64,000 nt of DNA from Spinacia oleracea (GCF_020520425.1 NC_079491.1:33099449-33163448); one strand, 5' to 3'. Shown: positions 49,501-60,294, numbered from the stretch's first letter. Made by a program: numbers and translations. The notes: a model not told the origin generated them from the letters alone.

Positions 49501-51191
49501 ATCAAAGTCTTCTTTAGAAAATTCAGACATTGGTTTAGGAATTACCTCGTTTTCAGCATTGGTCTTTGTTACCTCGAAGTCTCCAACTTCAATTACACGC
49601 CAAACTTGGTAATTTTCAGCTTTGATGAATATCTCCATTCTATTCTTCCAGTATGAGTAGAACTTGCCATTGAACATAGGTGGCCTTTGTGTCGAGTAAC
49701 CTTCTTCCAGTTTCTCTTGTGAGTTCATACTTTCAGGAACTTGACTCAAACAGGGTTTCCTGTGTTTTAGTGAGTACTGGCTCTGATACCAACTGTTATT
49801 CCAGTAGGAACACGCACAAGAGGGGGGGGTGAATTGTAATTAGAACTTTGATAAAGTTTCTTGCGGAACTTAAGAAACAATCAAGGAACTGAGAATAGAG
49901 AAGACAATAACAACAATTGTGAAAACTTCTTGACACTAATCAAGAAGAGAATTCTTTTATTATAGTAATGCCTCGATTACAATAATCTCTCCAACACAAG
50001 TTCCTCTCAAACTTGTGTTCCTCACAGTAATCTACTCTGATTACAGCTCTTTCACTTCTCTCTCTCAGACTTAAACTCTAAGTCTCAACAAGATAACTCT
50101 ATCCTTACTAATACCAAATACAATTCGTGTTTGGATAACTCTAGATATTAATGATGCTTTTGTGTATATATGTCACTTAGGAACTTAGGATTAACTAGGA
50201 CACAAACTGTTTTTAGAAAAATCTTTGACAATGCGTTTTTAGGAAAGCAAGAACTCTTAGAAAGTTTGTGTATTTTTTTTCAGAAAACTTCTTGGCCTTA
50301 TATAGAGTTTTGTCCTTAGGGTTTGTTCCCTTCAAAAACTCAACTGCCAACAACTGACACTTTGATTTTCACGTCCCTAGACTTGAGGAACAAGGGGAGA
50401 CCACTTCCCACACAACTTCCTCAACTGCTGGACGTGTTTAAGACTATGTCAATCACTGAAAAATGTTTATTTATTTTGTCAAAATAAATAGGAGAAGTTT
50501 TAGGAAGATAAAAACTGTTTTTATTTAAGTAACAGAATGTGATGAAAATCTTATTCTTATTAAATAGGAAAAGATATTTTATTTAAAAGTATTTTCCTTA
50601 AAACTGTGTTGCTTGATATTTTTGACAAAAACACACGAGAAATCCAAGTTCCTCTAGTTCCTTATATACTACTTAGCATATTAATATATTACATATAGTC
50701 TAAGCAAGATAAACTACCTAGACATATATGTCTTTCCTTTGGTGAGGCATTCAACTCTGAAGCTTCACTTGTTCCAGCTCAGGAACAATAATGAGTTCCT
50801 CTTATGTTTAAATAGGAACTCGTTGCCATGAGTCTGTAATAGTTCTTGTGGATATTCGGAACTCTTGATATGTAACTGTGTTGCTCCTCTTGTGACTTCA
50901 GACTGGAACAAATACAACTTCCAGCTCTGGAACTCCAGTGACTGTTCCAAGTGTACATCAGGAACTTCACCAGCTTATTCAAGTTCCTATCCTAATAGAA
51001 ACTTGGGCATTTACCTGTTCAAAGTCATTTAGCAACCATAATCAGGAAGTTTGCAATATGTGTGTGTCATCAACCAAAACTTAGGAACAACACTAAGGAT
51101 GTGATCGTGCATGTCTAATGGATTTGTTTAGGCGCAACCAACTACAAGCAATTACAATTTGAAATCTAATTGGAGAGGGCCTGGAGCAGAG
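40506..51191 (+). CDS. Candidate small secreted-protein gene split by a Sirevirus in its intron
   Basis: Exon 1 (40506-40655) encodes 50 residues: a hydrophobic signal-peptide-like start ([18 protein letters not shown], then VSSN) and a Thr/Ser-rich tail ending GSLKSNIT. Exon 2 (51132-51191) follows a TTTAG acceptor, stays in frame ([20 protein letters not shown]) and ends GAG|GTAAAC. The join needs a GC donor (CG|GCAAGT). If the GT four bases later is used, the frame ends after about 12 more codons. Removing the transposon (40772-51092) and one target copy leaves an intron of about 150 nt, a normal plant size. No later exon was found before the Copia element at 51869. Family unknown; this could also be a chance pairing of splice-like motifs. 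Confidence 0.35.
40772..42072 (-). repeat. 3' LTR of the Sirevirus
   Basis: TGTTATTCC...AACAACA, 1301 bp. Compared with the 5' LTR it has one extra G in the G-run near 40800, one extra T near 41777 and T instead of A near 41620. TATA box CTATATAAGG near 41277-41286 on the minus strand. GGAAC or GTTCC occurs about 20 times. Confidence 0.95.
42073..42087 (-). other. Polypurine tract of the Sirevirus
   Basis: AAAAAGGGGGAATAT on the minus strand directly before the 3' LTR. The start site of plus-strand DNA synthesis in LTR elements. Confidence 0.8.
42590..44347 (-). CDS. Sirevirus third ORF (envelope-like position)
   Basis: 585 residues between pol and the 3' LTR, where Sireviruses carry the so-called envelope-like gene; no function has been proven for this family. 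The N-terminal ~110 residues are Pro/Ser-rich and then basic (KSKKRRVE, a likely nuclear targeting signal). The middle (about 130-360) is a folded region with many aromatic residues ([15 protein letters not shown]..., [17 protein letters not shown]...) like the plant-transposon-associated domain often seen in these ORFs. An acidic/basic linker follows, then a heptad-type coiled coil near 500-570 ([14 protein letters not shown]...). I see no clear N-terminal signal peptide or transmembrane helix, so a true membrane glycoprotein is doubtful. It starts 339 bp after the pol stop with its own ATG; how it is expressed is unknown. Confidence 0.8.
   Translation of the reverse strand: MQPPFSLSHTPSPLTSPLLSPIKTSTMVLTSNNTDLTSLKRKRNPSSPVPMDTSPIQSPIPLRSHNPMLAITQGEQTDTDIEMKSPISNPRSSTRKSKKRRVEASGENIEETEENAQTQGEAKGSKKLTAKENNLVEGFAINSTWCEATKFKELMEILEQQKWVSLLSTYAKSPLIPEAMKEFCKNFACVDNVCSSKVNGTRIEFDASYLEQLFGTPNRGFDMWLKGQITVTIDNVDEKDIVGSIGGDSKVSTSTSHNCFSPLQKLLFNIVWRGVVPRTQKRNIASLFDACLMYCLERKIPINFPAIMIKHLSTCIPKFKIPYSSLLTEIFKSFSVDLSPYFVIPLKSTQILQLEMLHLLNLKVVQGKVIRAGKEEKQDEEDQEGTVVKEEVEEEEELEQIEVPLSRGNRKSVGKRKSLRVAMKENKKRGPVFMEINEEGDVKEMPIEEDAVPLNQEELPETVGPRKRTPRSSKKSKARRVPSEQEHVQDHGGAWNTKDDQILELKATVARLVELQEGTDHRISSMQDHIGALVTSVKTLQNNLHHYSEQANATRATILTKINNLESFEETVIEETAGSGSPSQA
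44687..47899 (-). CDS. Sirevirus pol: protease, integrase, RT, RNase H
   Basis: 1070 open codons; the first codon in the frame is TTG, not a credible independent start, so pol must be made with gag. In order: protease [13 protein letters not shown] (14-26), pre-integrase zinc site LWHRRFGH...CDACAKGKH, integrase with Asp (HMDLCGP), Asp (RSDHGTEF) and Glu (VVERKNR), integrase C-terminal linker with acidic Gln-rich tail (about 450-530), RT from WVFRKKKDE through [20 protein letters not shown] to the catalytic IYVDDILFG, and RNase H with [19 protein letters not shown] and [12 protein letters not shown]. No stop or frameshift within. The gag stop overlaps the start of this frame (47896-47899). 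Confidence 0.93.
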   Translation of the reverse strand: MISLQILVKGNSSWYLDSGCSKHMTGDKSKFLSLEAYNGGTVTFGDNMKGEIVGIGKVGRSSSYAIENVFLVEGLMHSLLSISQFCDKGNSVSFTSENCQIINNNTGKVILEGTRKGNTYSVDLNTVPRNNLTCLSALEENSLLWHRRFGHASFSLLDKLRSKELVRGLPSIKFLTDKVCDACAKGKHVRSSFKSKKLVSTTKPLELIHMDLCGPMRIQSRSGKKYVLVIVDDYSRFTWVIFLTSKDETFDEFVTFSKKIQKTTGHQLIHIRSDHGTEFENYKFDEYCKEQGMDHNFSAPRTPQQNGVVERKNRTLEDMARTMLIASSLPRNFWAEAVNTACHIINRVMIRAILNKTPYELLKGIKPNISYFRAFGSKCFVHNNGKRNLGKFDERSDEAVFLGYALNSKAYRVYNKRSMCVEESVHIIFDESNKTDIVQEQEFFEIGLSRAAENDEEFQPSKHTARGTAQQNQEVPVLEEQAENQEDPETTPEEPHNDQQGTQVIEGTDENATTPVAQFQPKPWKHQKSHPMELIVSDIRKGTQTRSQLRNFCAFHAFLSIFEPRNHTEALEDADWIIAMQEELNEFKRNKVWHLEPKPKHQKVIGLKWVFRKKKDEHATIIRNKARLVVKGYNQQEGIDFEETFAPVARLEAIRILIAFAAFMGFKLYQMDVKCAFLNGFLEEDVYVEQPPGFENPEFPNHIYKLDKALYGLKQAPRSWYERLSKFLLQNDFKRGRIDKTLFLKSRGTDLLVVQIYVDDILFGATNENLCKDFASLMSSEFEMSMMGELNFFLGLQIKQTEEGIMIHQQKYVKELLKKYELESAKVNHTPMGTATRLDTDPNGKSVNQTKYRGMIGSLLYLTASRPDISFSVGLCARFQSNPKESHLTAVKRILRYLKGTDDLCLYYPRSGSFELRGYADADYAGDLVNRKSTSGMVQFLGPCMVSWGSKKQNTVALSTAEAEYVAAAACCSQILWIKQQLRDFGIIYDCVPIYCDNTSAICISKDPVHHSRVKHIHIRHHFLKDNVEKGLIKLDFCQTDHQIADILTKPLNREKHEKMRMELGMIKLR
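47896..49749 (-). CDS. Sirevirus gag
   Basis: 617 residues. The capsid-like region of the Copia gag (UBN2) type starts near residue 20 ([21 protein letters not shown]) and runs to about 230, including [17 protein letters not shown] zinc knuckle [14 protein letters not shown] lies near 293-306, and a second [14 protein letters not shown] near 570-583. Between them is a Leu/Asn-rich coiled-coil-like stretch (about 385-520). Binds and packages element RNA. The start ATG lies only about 20 bp after the primer site, so the leader is very short. It ends in TGA overlapping the pol frame in -1 register relative to gag. Confidence 0.92.
   Translation of the reverse strand: MSQVPESMNSQEKLEEGYSTQRPPMFNGKFYSYWKNRMEIFIKAENYQVWRVIEVGDFEVTKTNAENEVIPKPMSEFSKEDFDKYEMNAMAVKILHCGLGPHEHNRVMGCKNAKQIWELLQVTHEGTNEVKRSKIDLLMSKYERFEMLPKETIQEMFTRFTNITNELVSLGIIIPTDEQVRKILRSMPQDDRWRTKVTALFETKDFTKFNIEQLAGSLMTHELHLGAAVPESSRSRGLALKAEELDESEPDEEEAAMLVRRMRKLYRNFKPGNQKGRNFAKKITSSKTEQGCFKCGETDHQIRECPLWENDKTRGKGKEQVKDRFNKSTFNRPNFKKAMIAAWGEATDSEDDEEQPNEETANLCLMARTEGTDQVPSEEVSSSTLQCLSKSKLIELLLETLDDYKKLSILKAQSDRALELSKDHINYLNNIRSDVQGRFFELLDRNTSINESFEKIRNENILLQVQLSQYKMFNLSLDPTKSLEINMGVFNIDLENLNKDLITTKEQKEKLERELSMARAQRQPPKVPPKWIENAQSKRTEELGFNHKTSHKKKYVDLPSVKVCFSCGSGSHISTECSKMKEQDQRNINYVKQKWVKKSEVIVEKELEETRVPVTNL
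49769..49790 (-). other. Sirevirus primer binding site (initiator tRNA-Met)
   Basis: TGGTATCAGAGCCAGTACTC on the minus strand, starting three bases from the 5' LTR. It matches the 3' end of initiator tRNA-Met as used by most Copia elements. Confidence 0.9.
49794..51092 (-). repeat. 5' LTR of the Sirevirus
   Basis: 1299 bp, near-identical to 40772-42072. The minus-strand TATA box CTATATAAGG at about 50297-50306 should drive element transcription. Confidence 0.95.
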
Positions 51192-51240
51192 GTAAACCTA
51201 TCTTTAATTCTAACATTTTTTTCGTTGTTATAAATATGTA

Positions 51241-51480
51241 CTCACTCTGTTTCATAATGATGTTTCAGTTCATAATATTAACACTATTTACAATGGAAGA
51301 TGATCTTTTAAATTCTTTTCAATATATAAGAAAAAACATAGTAATACGTAGTCTTGTTTGATTACTTTATAATATAAATTTATATTTTTATAAATATTGT
51401 GTAATTAGAGATAAAAATGATATAAAATGTACGTTGTCAAACATGAAAAATAGAAAGTGAAACATCATTATGAAACAACA
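51241..51480. mobile_element. Stowaway-type MITE
   Basis: Starts CTCACTCTGTTTCATAATGA and ends TCATTATGAAACAACA, its inverse apart from the decayed terminus; flanking TA on both sides. 240 bp, just downstream of exon 2 of the candidate peptide gene. Confidence 0.7.
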
Positions 51481-51481
51481 T

Positions 51482-51829
51482 ATTTTACCAAATCCTTATT
51501 CCTAGAAAGATAAGGTTAAAAACTTTGAACAAATAATTTATCTCTCCTATCATATATATATTTTTTCATTTACTAGGTAATAATTATGGGATTTCATACA
51601 ATGCGTTATTAGTTAAAAATAAATTAGGTTGTTAATATGTGGTACTATAATAATACTTAATTGTTTGATTAGTTCTTACCCTTTTGTTAATACTTTTTCG
51701 TAGTTCTATTATCATTATAAAAAATTGTGTTTAATTTATTTTTATTTTTCTGATTTAAGTAAAGCGTGAAATAAACCATTTTTTTATGCCATCTCGTGTG
51801 TTATCCTAATTCGTATAATAGAGATGAGC

Positions 51830-51833
<4 letters not shown>
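51482..51833. other. AT-rich flank, nothing recognised
   Basis: No exon with good splice borders was found here. It separates the candidate gene from Copia element B. Confidence 0.4.

Positions 51834-51868
<35 letters not shown>
51834..51868. repeat. (TG)n microsatellite at the Copia B border
   Basis: About 17 TG units directly abutting LTR sequence. The first ~45 bp expected of the LTR are missing. Confidence 0.9.
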
Positions 51869-51871
<3 letters not shown>

Positions 51872-53243
51872 AACCATAAAGCCAGGAATCCAAATTAATT
51901 TCCATATAGTCAATTAGCATAATTAGGATACATACAATGTGATGCGTGCCTTCCCTAGCTGCTCCCGAACCGAACAAGAACAAGTACAAGACTCCAAATG
52001 TCGCCCCTCCGTAGATAGTCTACAACATGTTCGGATCCGCCTTAGATTCAACTAACTAGAATATTCTCTAAGGTTTTATGTGCACTCGGGAAACTCACAA
52101 TAGTGATAGGCAAGTATTAAATTCTCTCTTGAATTTAGTGTATTGGAATACTATTGAATTGCATTATAAATTGTGATCATGAACCACATATTTATAGGGT
52201 GGAAATAAAGGAATTTGAATCCTACTAGAAATCAATTAACTAAATCCATTAGGATTCTAGTTAATTAATAACATTAGAATTTTAGGTTTCATCAAATACT
52301 ATGTATTTCAGATTTAACTAATACATCTAATTTTAGTAGAATTAAGAAAACATGATTACTTGACAAACAAGCAATCCTAGCCGGCCAAGGCTTTGCACGT
52401 GTGGCCTTGAGCCCACGTTTCTTTGGTCGTGTAGCAAGCAGCCCGCAACCCACGAGTCGGCGCTGCTGCTTAGCTCGGCCCATGCGCGTTGGGCGTTGGC
52501 AGCAAGCAGCACGCGACCCACTTGTTGGGTGCTGCTGCTCGGCCCTTTGCTCGTTGCTCCGTGCGCGGGCTGGCTTGGCGTTGTGCCTGGCGCTTGCGCT
52601 GGGCCTTGCGTCTCGCAAGCTCGTTCGTTGAGCGTTCGCACGTCGCGCTTCCGATTCGTTTTCCAATTCCGGAATTCATTTCCTATTCGAACAAATATTT
52701 ACGTTTCCGTTAATATTTTCGATTCCGACAATATTTTCGATTCCGGTAATATTTCGGTTTCCGGCAATATTTCCGATTCCGGCAATATTTCTATTTCCGA
52801 TAATATTTCCGATACGTACCATGTTTCCATTTCCGGCAACATCTACGACTTGGATAATATTTATATTTTCGTCATGAACCATATTTCCGTTTCCGGCAAT
52901 ATCATCATTTCTGGAGTATTCTTTATTTTGCCTTTTGTCGATTTCAGCTCCCACTGGAACCGAGATCCGTCGTTTCCGAATGTTCATAAATGGAGTACTT
53001 AATAAATAATATATTCACTTAAATACTTGATCCGTTCACGTACTATTTGTGTGACCCTACGGGTTCAATCAAGAGTAAGTTGTGGATTAATATTATTAAT
53101 TCCACTTGAACTGAAGCGGCCTCTAGCTAGGCATAAAGTTCACTTGATCTCACTGAATTATTAACTTGTATAATTAATACTGAACCGCATTTATTAGACT
53201 TACCATTAAATGCATACTTGGACCAAGGGAATTATTTCCTCCA
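51869..53243 (-). repeat. 3' LTR of Copia element B
   Basis: Homologous to 58899-60294, lacking the first ~45 bp. Has a GC-rich patch at 52380-52650 and TTTCCG-type short repeats at 52650-52920. Ends ATTATTTCCTCCA. Confidence 0.85.
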
Positions 53244-54099
53244 GTCTCCCACTTGTCCTTAGGGACAAGTGTGCATTTCCTAATTCCTTTGTCGCTTGAT
53301 GCCTGCTCATGAACATAAGGTAAGAGTAGTCATCCTTATTATGTCCAGAGGTATTTCTCGGTTTCATAGTTCAACTGATCAAATAAACAGATAATCATAG
53401 CCTATGATTCATCTGAGCACGACCATGCATTTTTTCAGTTTCTAGCTTTCTGAGTGGCCTTGTACAACTTTCAGCATCTCATCCCGATTTATGCATGGGA
53501 GGACAATCCCAATCTTGTGACCTTGAGGTTAGACTTCGTTTGATAGGTGATTACCTGAGCGTTGCCGTTATAGTCTCCTTTTACGGTGCGATGCTTGACA
53601 ACGTCAAAGTAACCAGTTCTCAAACAAGTAATCTCAAATCACTCAGGTATTGAGAATTAGTGTCTAATAATGTAATGAAATTTACTTATGACAGCTTTTC
53701 ATCTCTTACAGTAAATTTTCATAGGTCTGTCCGATACTTATCTTTTCAAGTAAGTATCTATGCAAATGCTTGCGACATTGTCATGTCCACATAGTTCAAG
53801 AAACAAAACTACTAGTCATCTTGCATTCTAGTCGTCTAGCGTTTTCTATGCGTCCACCTTTATAGAAAACTTCCGACCAGGGACCATTTTCAACTTTTGA
53901 CATTCAAGTTCACTTGATAGACATTTCTTAGTCACGGGACTGATCCTTACAGTCTATCTTGAATATATCGTCAAATTGAAAGGACTTATCATTTAATAAA
54001 AAAAATTAAATGGAAAAATGAATTTAATTCATTTATATGAATGGTTAACCAAAACGTTTTACAAAGTATTAAACTCTAAAACTTTACAACATTTATTAA
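53244..54099 (-). other. Polypurine tract and long 3' UTR of Copia element B
   Basis: AAGTGGGAGAC (minus, 53254-53244) next to the LTR is the polypurine tract. The following ~850 bp are non-coding internal sequence without recognised motifs. Confidence 0.6.
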
Positions 54100-54412
54100 G
54101 GATATCAAAGCCATTCTCCAACATGCTTGATTCCCATAGCTGCAGTGTGCGAGTTGTGCTTCGCTTGCTACAGAGGTTTAGTTAATGGATCTGAGATATT
54201 GTCTTCAGTTCCAATCTTGCTTATCTCGACTTCTTTTCTTTCAACGAACTCTCATAGAAGGTGAAATCTACAAAGTACATGCTTGACTCTCTGGTGGTGT
54301 CTAGGCTCCTTTGCCTGTGCAGTAGTTCCGTTATTGTCACACTATAGAGCTGTTGGTCCTTTAATGGAGGGGACTACACCAAGTTCACCTATGAACTTTT
54401 TAACACCCTAAT
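54100..54412 (-). pseudogene. Copia RNase H end remnant
   Basis: Minus strand encodes CDNNGTTAQAKEP, then RVKHV, EFVERKEVEISKIGTEDN and SDPLTKPL, the usual end of Copia RNase H. Stops in place of expected codons (for example before CDNN and after TKPL) and a frame change. Non-functional. Confidence 0.8.
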
Positions 54413-55012
54413 AATTCCTTACTTTTATAAAACCATTTTCCAACTTAAAATAAAGGAATTACTAAAGTATTACCGCCACCGTGATAACGGTTAAGGCTAG
54501 TACCAGTATTACGCAGCGGAATTTATTGTCAACTAACTTTTCAAAACATAAATAATTAGGAAAAATTACTTTAAATAATCCAACTTTTTGACGATTTTCC
54601 ATTAATAATCTAACATTTGGATTATTATCTAATAATCCAACCTTTGCGCCCTGTTAACTTTTATTGCACCCAACCGGTCACCAACCTGATATATCAGGTC
54701 ACCTATACACATGTCATGCAACCATTCGTTGTAATTTATTTATATTAAATTTTTTTTCTTTTCTAATTGTTTGGTTAACTTTTTTTATTTTTAAAAAAAA
54801 TAAAATTTAATGTTTAAACAAAAAAAAAACAATGTTGCTGCAACATTAAAATGTAGAACATGGTAGATCAACCGTTCAACACCATTAACCATGTCAAACA
54901 CAAGTCTAACAACAACGATACCCCTTTCTTTCTCCTCCCCTCAAACACAACCTCCTTTTTCTCCTCCCCTCCAACACCTCTGCAACTGCACGCACCACCG
55001 CCGCACCTCCTA
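54413..55012. other. Foreign sequence replacing most of pol
   Basis: Begins TAACACCCTAATAATTCC and has GCAGCGGAATT near 54513, resembling the LTR-like sequence at 3051-3965. It then switches to AATAATCCAACTTTT-type repeats and a C-rich patch (54930-55010). It is at least two joined pieces, probably from nested insertions followed by deletion. No coding. Confidence 0.45.
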
Positions 55013-55320
55013 GCAGATCCATAAAACATTTCTTTAAAATAAAACGAGCAACTATTGTCTTTTATTAAAAAGGTAAATCCCTTAGCATCTAAGAAAGAAA
55101 CAGAAATGATGTTTTTAGTAAGACTTGGAACATGGAAACACTCTTCCAGTTCCAAAACTAGCACAGAGGGCAACGACAAATAATAAGTTCCTACAGCTAA
55201 TGCAGCAATCCTTGCTCCATTTCCCACTCGTAGGTCGACTTCACCCTTGCTTAACCTTCTACTTCTTCTTAGTCCCTGTGAATTGGAACATAAGTGTGAG
55301 CCACAACCTGTATCTAATAC
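55013..55320 (-). pseudogene. Start of Copia pol, truncated
   Basis: Minus strand, in frame with gag beyond its TGA: protease part (DTGCGSHLCSN), GLRRSRRLSKGEVDLRVGNGAR, then AVGTYYLSLPSVLVLELEECFH up to FYGSAR. There it stops at the junction with unrelated sequence; 55012-54868 is a chance extension. Confidence 0.8.
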
Positions 55321-56244
55321 TCAAGAAGTTGAATTTGCATGTATACACTCTATAACGAAAATACCTGAAGATGGAGCGACAGTTCCGTTCATCTGATCTT
55401 CCTTATATTTGGGACATTCTCTCTTGTAATGGCCAATTCCGTCACAATAAAGACAGCTTGATGTGGACTTGTCCTGCTTTGTCTTCTTTTTGGGAACTGA
55501 CTCAGCATTTCCCTTGGAGTTTCCACCTTTCTTGAAGGGTCTCCTTTTAGCCATGAGTAAATCTTTGGCTTCACAGTCGAGTACTATTTCAACATTTTTG
55601 ACTAGCCGAATAAACTCACCGATTGTCTCTTCTCTTGGTTCACTCATGTAGTATTTCCTGAAGCGTCTAAATCCTTCATGAAGTGAATAGAGTAAGACGG
55701 AGACAGCCATCCTTTCGCTTATTGGTGAACCTAGAAGACTTAAGTGATCAAACAATGATAACATCTGGTTCACATGATCCCTAAGTGGCTTACCAACTCT
55801 TTGTTTAGTGCGAAGGACTTGAGCATGCGTTTCCTGGACTTCTTGCCTGAAACATCTGTTATGAAGATCAACCTTCAACCCTTTCATCGATTCAATAAAC
55901 TCATGGACATTTAGTTCTCTTTCTTCCGTACTTCCACGAGAGATATCCCTTAGATGCCCGAGAAGCATATATGGTTCGTAAGCTACAAACCTTCTACGCC
56001 AATCGCCAGGGATATTGCTCAGCATGAGACTCATGACCTTCTGGAGATCCGCATCCCAGGCGGCGTGTCTTTCAGGAGTCATGTCTCTTGCATAATAGCT
56101 TGGCATGGGGTAGAATAGTGCATACTCAATGCCATTGAGTTTCACTACTTCAACCAGTTTGTCTTGCCATTCAAGAAAATTTGTTAGGTTCAACTTGATT
56201 AAAAGTTCAGAACCCTTGATGATGTTTTCATTGTTGTTTTCCAT
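55321..56244 (-). pseudogene. Copia element B gag, ends in nonsense codon
   Basis: 307 codons from ATG 56244 (MENNN). The capsid-like core shares little with the gag of element A, apart from general Copia gag pattern (NFLEWQDKL, MLSLFDHLSLLG, VLLYSLHEGF). Zinc knuckle CLYCDGIGHYKREC. It ends ANSTS followed by TGA where element A has the Trp codon of the protease motif, so gag-pol continuity is lost by one G-to-A type change. The frame extension to 56322 upstream is leader and is conserved with element A. Confidence 0.85.
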
Positions 56245-58897
56245 AGTTAAAACTATAATTGAAAAGAACAAACAAATAAATAACCATTCATAGTTTCTTT
56301 TAATAAACTTAAATTCGAGCATTCATGCATAATTCAATATTTGGTAAGCATTTTATTCAAGTTTTTGTGTTCCGACATGTGAGAATAAAATGAATCCAAG
56401 ATCCTTAAATCATTGAAGAATTAAGCACATTATGTATTTAGACTCAATTCTAAAATATTTTAGGTATTTGCTAATAGTCTAGAAACTACTCTTGGTTGAT
56501 AAGTACGTCTAAGTATTTATAGGTAAACCTATCTCATTTTCCACAACAAAAAAGGACTCATTACTTATATAGTTGAGTTTCACCAAAACTAACATGTACT
56601 CACAATTATTTGTGTACCTTACCCCTTTAGGATCAACAAGTAACACCTCGCTATGGCGGAAAACTATTACTTAGATTGATGTAAAGGTTATCCAAGTAAG
56701 TGTTATTTTGGCATGACACCTTTTGACTCAATTTTTAAAGTTTGGAACTTAAGGCTCTTACTATGTTGGTTAGATTTTAAGTGAACTAAAATCCTTAATC
56801 ATGCAACATAATCAAGCCATAATCTCATGCATAATTAAGACATATTTAAAGCAATAAATAACTTAAAGCATTCATAAGATTTAAATGTGATCTAGTATGG
56901 CCCGACTTCATCTTGAAGCTTCAACTTCAAACTCCGTCTTTGAAAATGGATTGGAAACTCCGTCTTGAATTTCACCATGGGAGGCGCCATTTTCTTCAAA
57001 TAGGATTTGCTATAATTAAAACTAATTACAACTATTTGATGGTACGCATACCATATTTAAAATAAAAACTTTGGTGCATTAGACCAATTTTACATTCCAA
57101 TTAATGGTACGCAGACCATATTTTCTATCCTATTTGGGCCATACTAGTCACTTTCCATAACCTGCAAAACAGTACATTTACAATATACCATTCACCCATT
57201 CATTTATCAATGAATGGCCCACATAGCAAGTTAGTAGAAAAAATCATGCATCACATAAACATTTGCAGCAACTAATCAAGGGTTCCAATAATCTACAAAT
57301 TATTCAACCTTATTAGTTCTAATCGAGTTGTTTTAACCTTAAAGAATGTAGACCTAATCAATAGTTTAATGACTAAAAGCTCCCACTAAAACCAAGAATT
57401 TACATGCTTTACAAATTTTAAACATAAAATTGTATTTCCTAGTGCAACCGGAAACTTACAAATTTAATTAAAATTTAAAGCTCATATAAAATAATATTTA
57501 AATCCCTTTATTTTATTTTCAGTTGGTTAAAATTAATTAATTTAAATTTTATCAATGTTTTAATTTTAGTAAAATAATTAGTATATAATTTATAATAATT
57601 AAATTAATGAAAAATAAATTCCAAGAAAAAATTAAATTACGAAATTAAATTTAATTAAAATCGTTTTCAACCAAAACATAAACAAAACGGCCCAAACGTA
57701 CCAAGGCAAGGCCATAGGTCGAAGCCCATGCCTCGCCCAAGCACCAACTCCGCAGCGCCCATGGGCCGCGTGCACAAGGCAGCGCCCAGGGCCCGCGTAG
57801 CTGCTGGCCGAGTGATGCACCACAACATCGCATCAACTTCATGTTGTGCATGATGCCTGCTGCTTGCTGGCTGCGCGCTGGGCAGTGGCATGCGCAGCGG
57901 CACGCGAGCTCCCTTGCTCGTTTGCTGTTGCCTTGCCTCGTGCCTTGCGCTACGATGCATCGTCGCCCAATTTTCTCGACCACTCGCATAGCACACACGA
58001 CACAGGGCCTAGCCTGCCTCGCATTCCTTGCTTGCTCATTGCTTTGTACCGCATGGGCGACGAGCTCCCTTGCTCGTCGTCGCATGCCCGCACTATGCAA
58101 CACCCCTTAAGGGTAACACTTAGCTTCCATTGCTTTGTGCGTGCAAGATTGGTGATCGTTTTATAAAATTAATAATTTTTATACTTTAAATTTAACGACA
58201 AATTAATAAATCATATTAATTTCACTAAATTTAGGCGAAAAATCGAAAATTTATAATTCAAATTAATTTCCGATTACATGTATTTTTAGGGAATAAAATC
58301 TAGGTCATAAAATTTTAAAACTTTTCATTTTTAAAATTTTTTATGGTGGTTTTTAATCATAGGATCCTAATTAAATTGTCAATTAATTATGAAATTCAAA
58401 ACAAATTCTAAAAATTTGAAATTCAACAAATTAATTACAATTACAAATTAGGTTGTATAATTAACATGACTAAGCCTTAAAATTGTTAAACATATACAGT
58501 AGGTCAATCATAGATTCAAGATTTACAAACAAGATTTGCAAATATTTAATTTAACATCATAAAAATTACAAATTTTTCATTCGAAAAACTAAAACCTCTG
58601 AAAAGTCATAGTTAGGCTTCGAATTTGGGAATTTTGGGTTCGGCGTCAAATGTATGATTTTTGTTAAAATTTGAAAACGTCGTTTACATGCGAAATTCAC
58701 TATAAAAACATAAGATTCCGACCATTATTAACAAAACTGCCGAAAAATCCTGCGAACATATAATCAAATAATCGCACGAATTTACAATTAATTACATACA
58801 CGAAATTAATCACCCCTTTAATTCATTGCAAATTTATAAAATCTAATCCATGTTAACTATAATTGATTATGGAATTAATTAGAGGCTTGTGATACCA
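56245..58897 (-). other. Leader of Copia element B with GC-rich island
   Basis: Shares long stretches with the element A leader. GC-rich island 57680-58130 contains frames opening with SAGMRRRARELVAHAV on the minus strand, as in element A near 34090. Primer site TGGTATCACAAGCC at 58896-58883. Confidence 0.7.
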
Positions 58898-58898
58898 C

Positions 58899-60294
58899 TG
58901 TAGGGTTATGAATAATATAAACAATACAATTCATGCGGAAAAACCATAAAGTCAGGAATCCAAATTAATTGCCACATAGTCAATTAGCATAATTAGGATA
59001 CATACAATGTGATGCGCGCCTTCCCTAGCTGCTATCGAACCGAACAAGAACAAGTACATGACTCCAAATGTTGCCCCTACGTAGATAGTCCACAGCACAT
59101 TCGGATCCGCCTTAGATTCAACTAACTAGAATATTCTCTAAGGTTTTATGTGCACTCGGGAAACTCACAATAGTGATAGACAAGTATTAAATTCTCTCTT
59201 GAATTTAGTGTACAATTGAATTGCATTATAAATTGTGATCATGAACCACATATTTATAGGGTGGAAATAAAGGAATTTGAATCCTACTAGAAATCGATTA
59301 ACTAAATCCATTAGGATTCTAGTTAATTAATAACATTAGAATTTTAGGTTTAATCAAATACTAAGTATTTCAGATTTAACTAATACATCTAATTTTAGTA
59401 GAATTAGGAAAACGCGATTACTTGGCAAACAAGCAATCCTAGTCGGCCAAGGCTTTGCACGTGTGGCCTTGACCCACGTTGCTTTGGTCGTGTAGCAAGC
59501 AGCCCGCAGCCCCCAGCCCATGAGTGGGCGCTGCTGCTTTGCTCGGCCCATGCGCGCTGGGCGTTGGCAGCAAGCAGCAAGCGACCCACTTGTTGGGTGC
59601 TGCTGCTCGGCCCTTTGCTCGCTGCTCCGTGCGCGGGCTTGCTTGGCGCTGGGCCTTGTGTCTCGCAAGCTCATTCGTTGAGCGTTTGCACGTCGTGCTT
59701 CCGATTTGTTTTCCGATTCCGGATTTCATTTCCGATTCGAACAAATATTTACGTTTCCGTTAATATTTCCGATTCCGACAATATTTCTGATTCCAGTAAT
59801 ATTTCGGTTTCCGGCAATATTTCCGATTCCGGCAATATATCTATTTCCGATAATATTTTCCGATACGTACCATGTTTCCATTTCCGGCAACATTTACGAC
59901 TTGCATAATATTTATATTTCCGTCATGATCCATATTTCCGTTTCCGGCAATATCATCATTTCTGGAGCATTCTATATTTTTCCTTTTGACGATTTCAGCT
60001 CCCACTGGAACCGAGATCCGTCGTTTCCGAATGTTCATAAATAGAGTATTTAATGAATAATATATTCACTCAAATACTTGATCCGTTCACGTACTATTTG
60101 TGTGACCCTACGGGTTCAATCAAGAGTAAGTTGTGGATTAATATTTTTAATTCCACTTGAACTGAAGCGGCCTCTAGATAGGCATTCAGCTCACTTGATC
60201 TCACTGAATTATTAGCTTGTTTAATTAATACTGAACCGCATTTATTAGACTTAGCATTGAATGCATACTTGGACCAAGGTCATTATTTCCTTCA
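58899..60294 (-). repeat. 5' LTR of Copia element B
   Basis: TGTAGGGTTATG...ATTATTTCCTTCA, 1396 bp. TATA box CCTATAAATA on the minus strand at 59250-59260. GC-rich patch 59430-59700, TTTCCG-type repeats 59700-59960. Confidence 0.88.

Larger units (their letters stand above)
40772..51092 (-). mobile_element. Complete young Sirevirus-type Copia element
   Basis: 10,321 bp on the minus strand. Target duplication CTAAG at 40767-40771 and 51093-51097. LTRs of 1301 and 1299 bp differ by two 1-bp indels and one substitution. Order from 5': LTR, primer site, gag, pol, an additional envelope-like ORF, polypurine tract, LTR. The size, the third ORF after pol and its C-terminal coiled coil point to the Sirevirus/Maximus lineage (as SIRE1 or beet Cotzilla). 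All frames are open, so it may be autonomous apart from the unresolved gag-pol junction. Confidence 0.92.
51869..60294 (-). mobile_element. Copia element B, both LTRs, internally deleted
   Basis: Minus strand: 5' LTR 60294-58899, primer site, leader to 56245, gag 56244-55324, a scrap of pol, foreign sequence 55012-54413, RNase H remnant, long 3' UTR, polypurine tract, 3' LTR 53243-51869. The flanks are simple repeats ((TG)n left, (TA)n right), so no target duplication can be assigned. By eye the LTRs are about 95% identical, clearly older than the Sirevirus. Confidence 0.85.

Noticed and set aside
52292..52713. Overlapping 70-170-codon frames in the LTR GC patch
   Set aside because: Same explanation: GC-rich LTR sequence with few stops. 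The corresponding frames at 59354-60044 are not conserved as protein.
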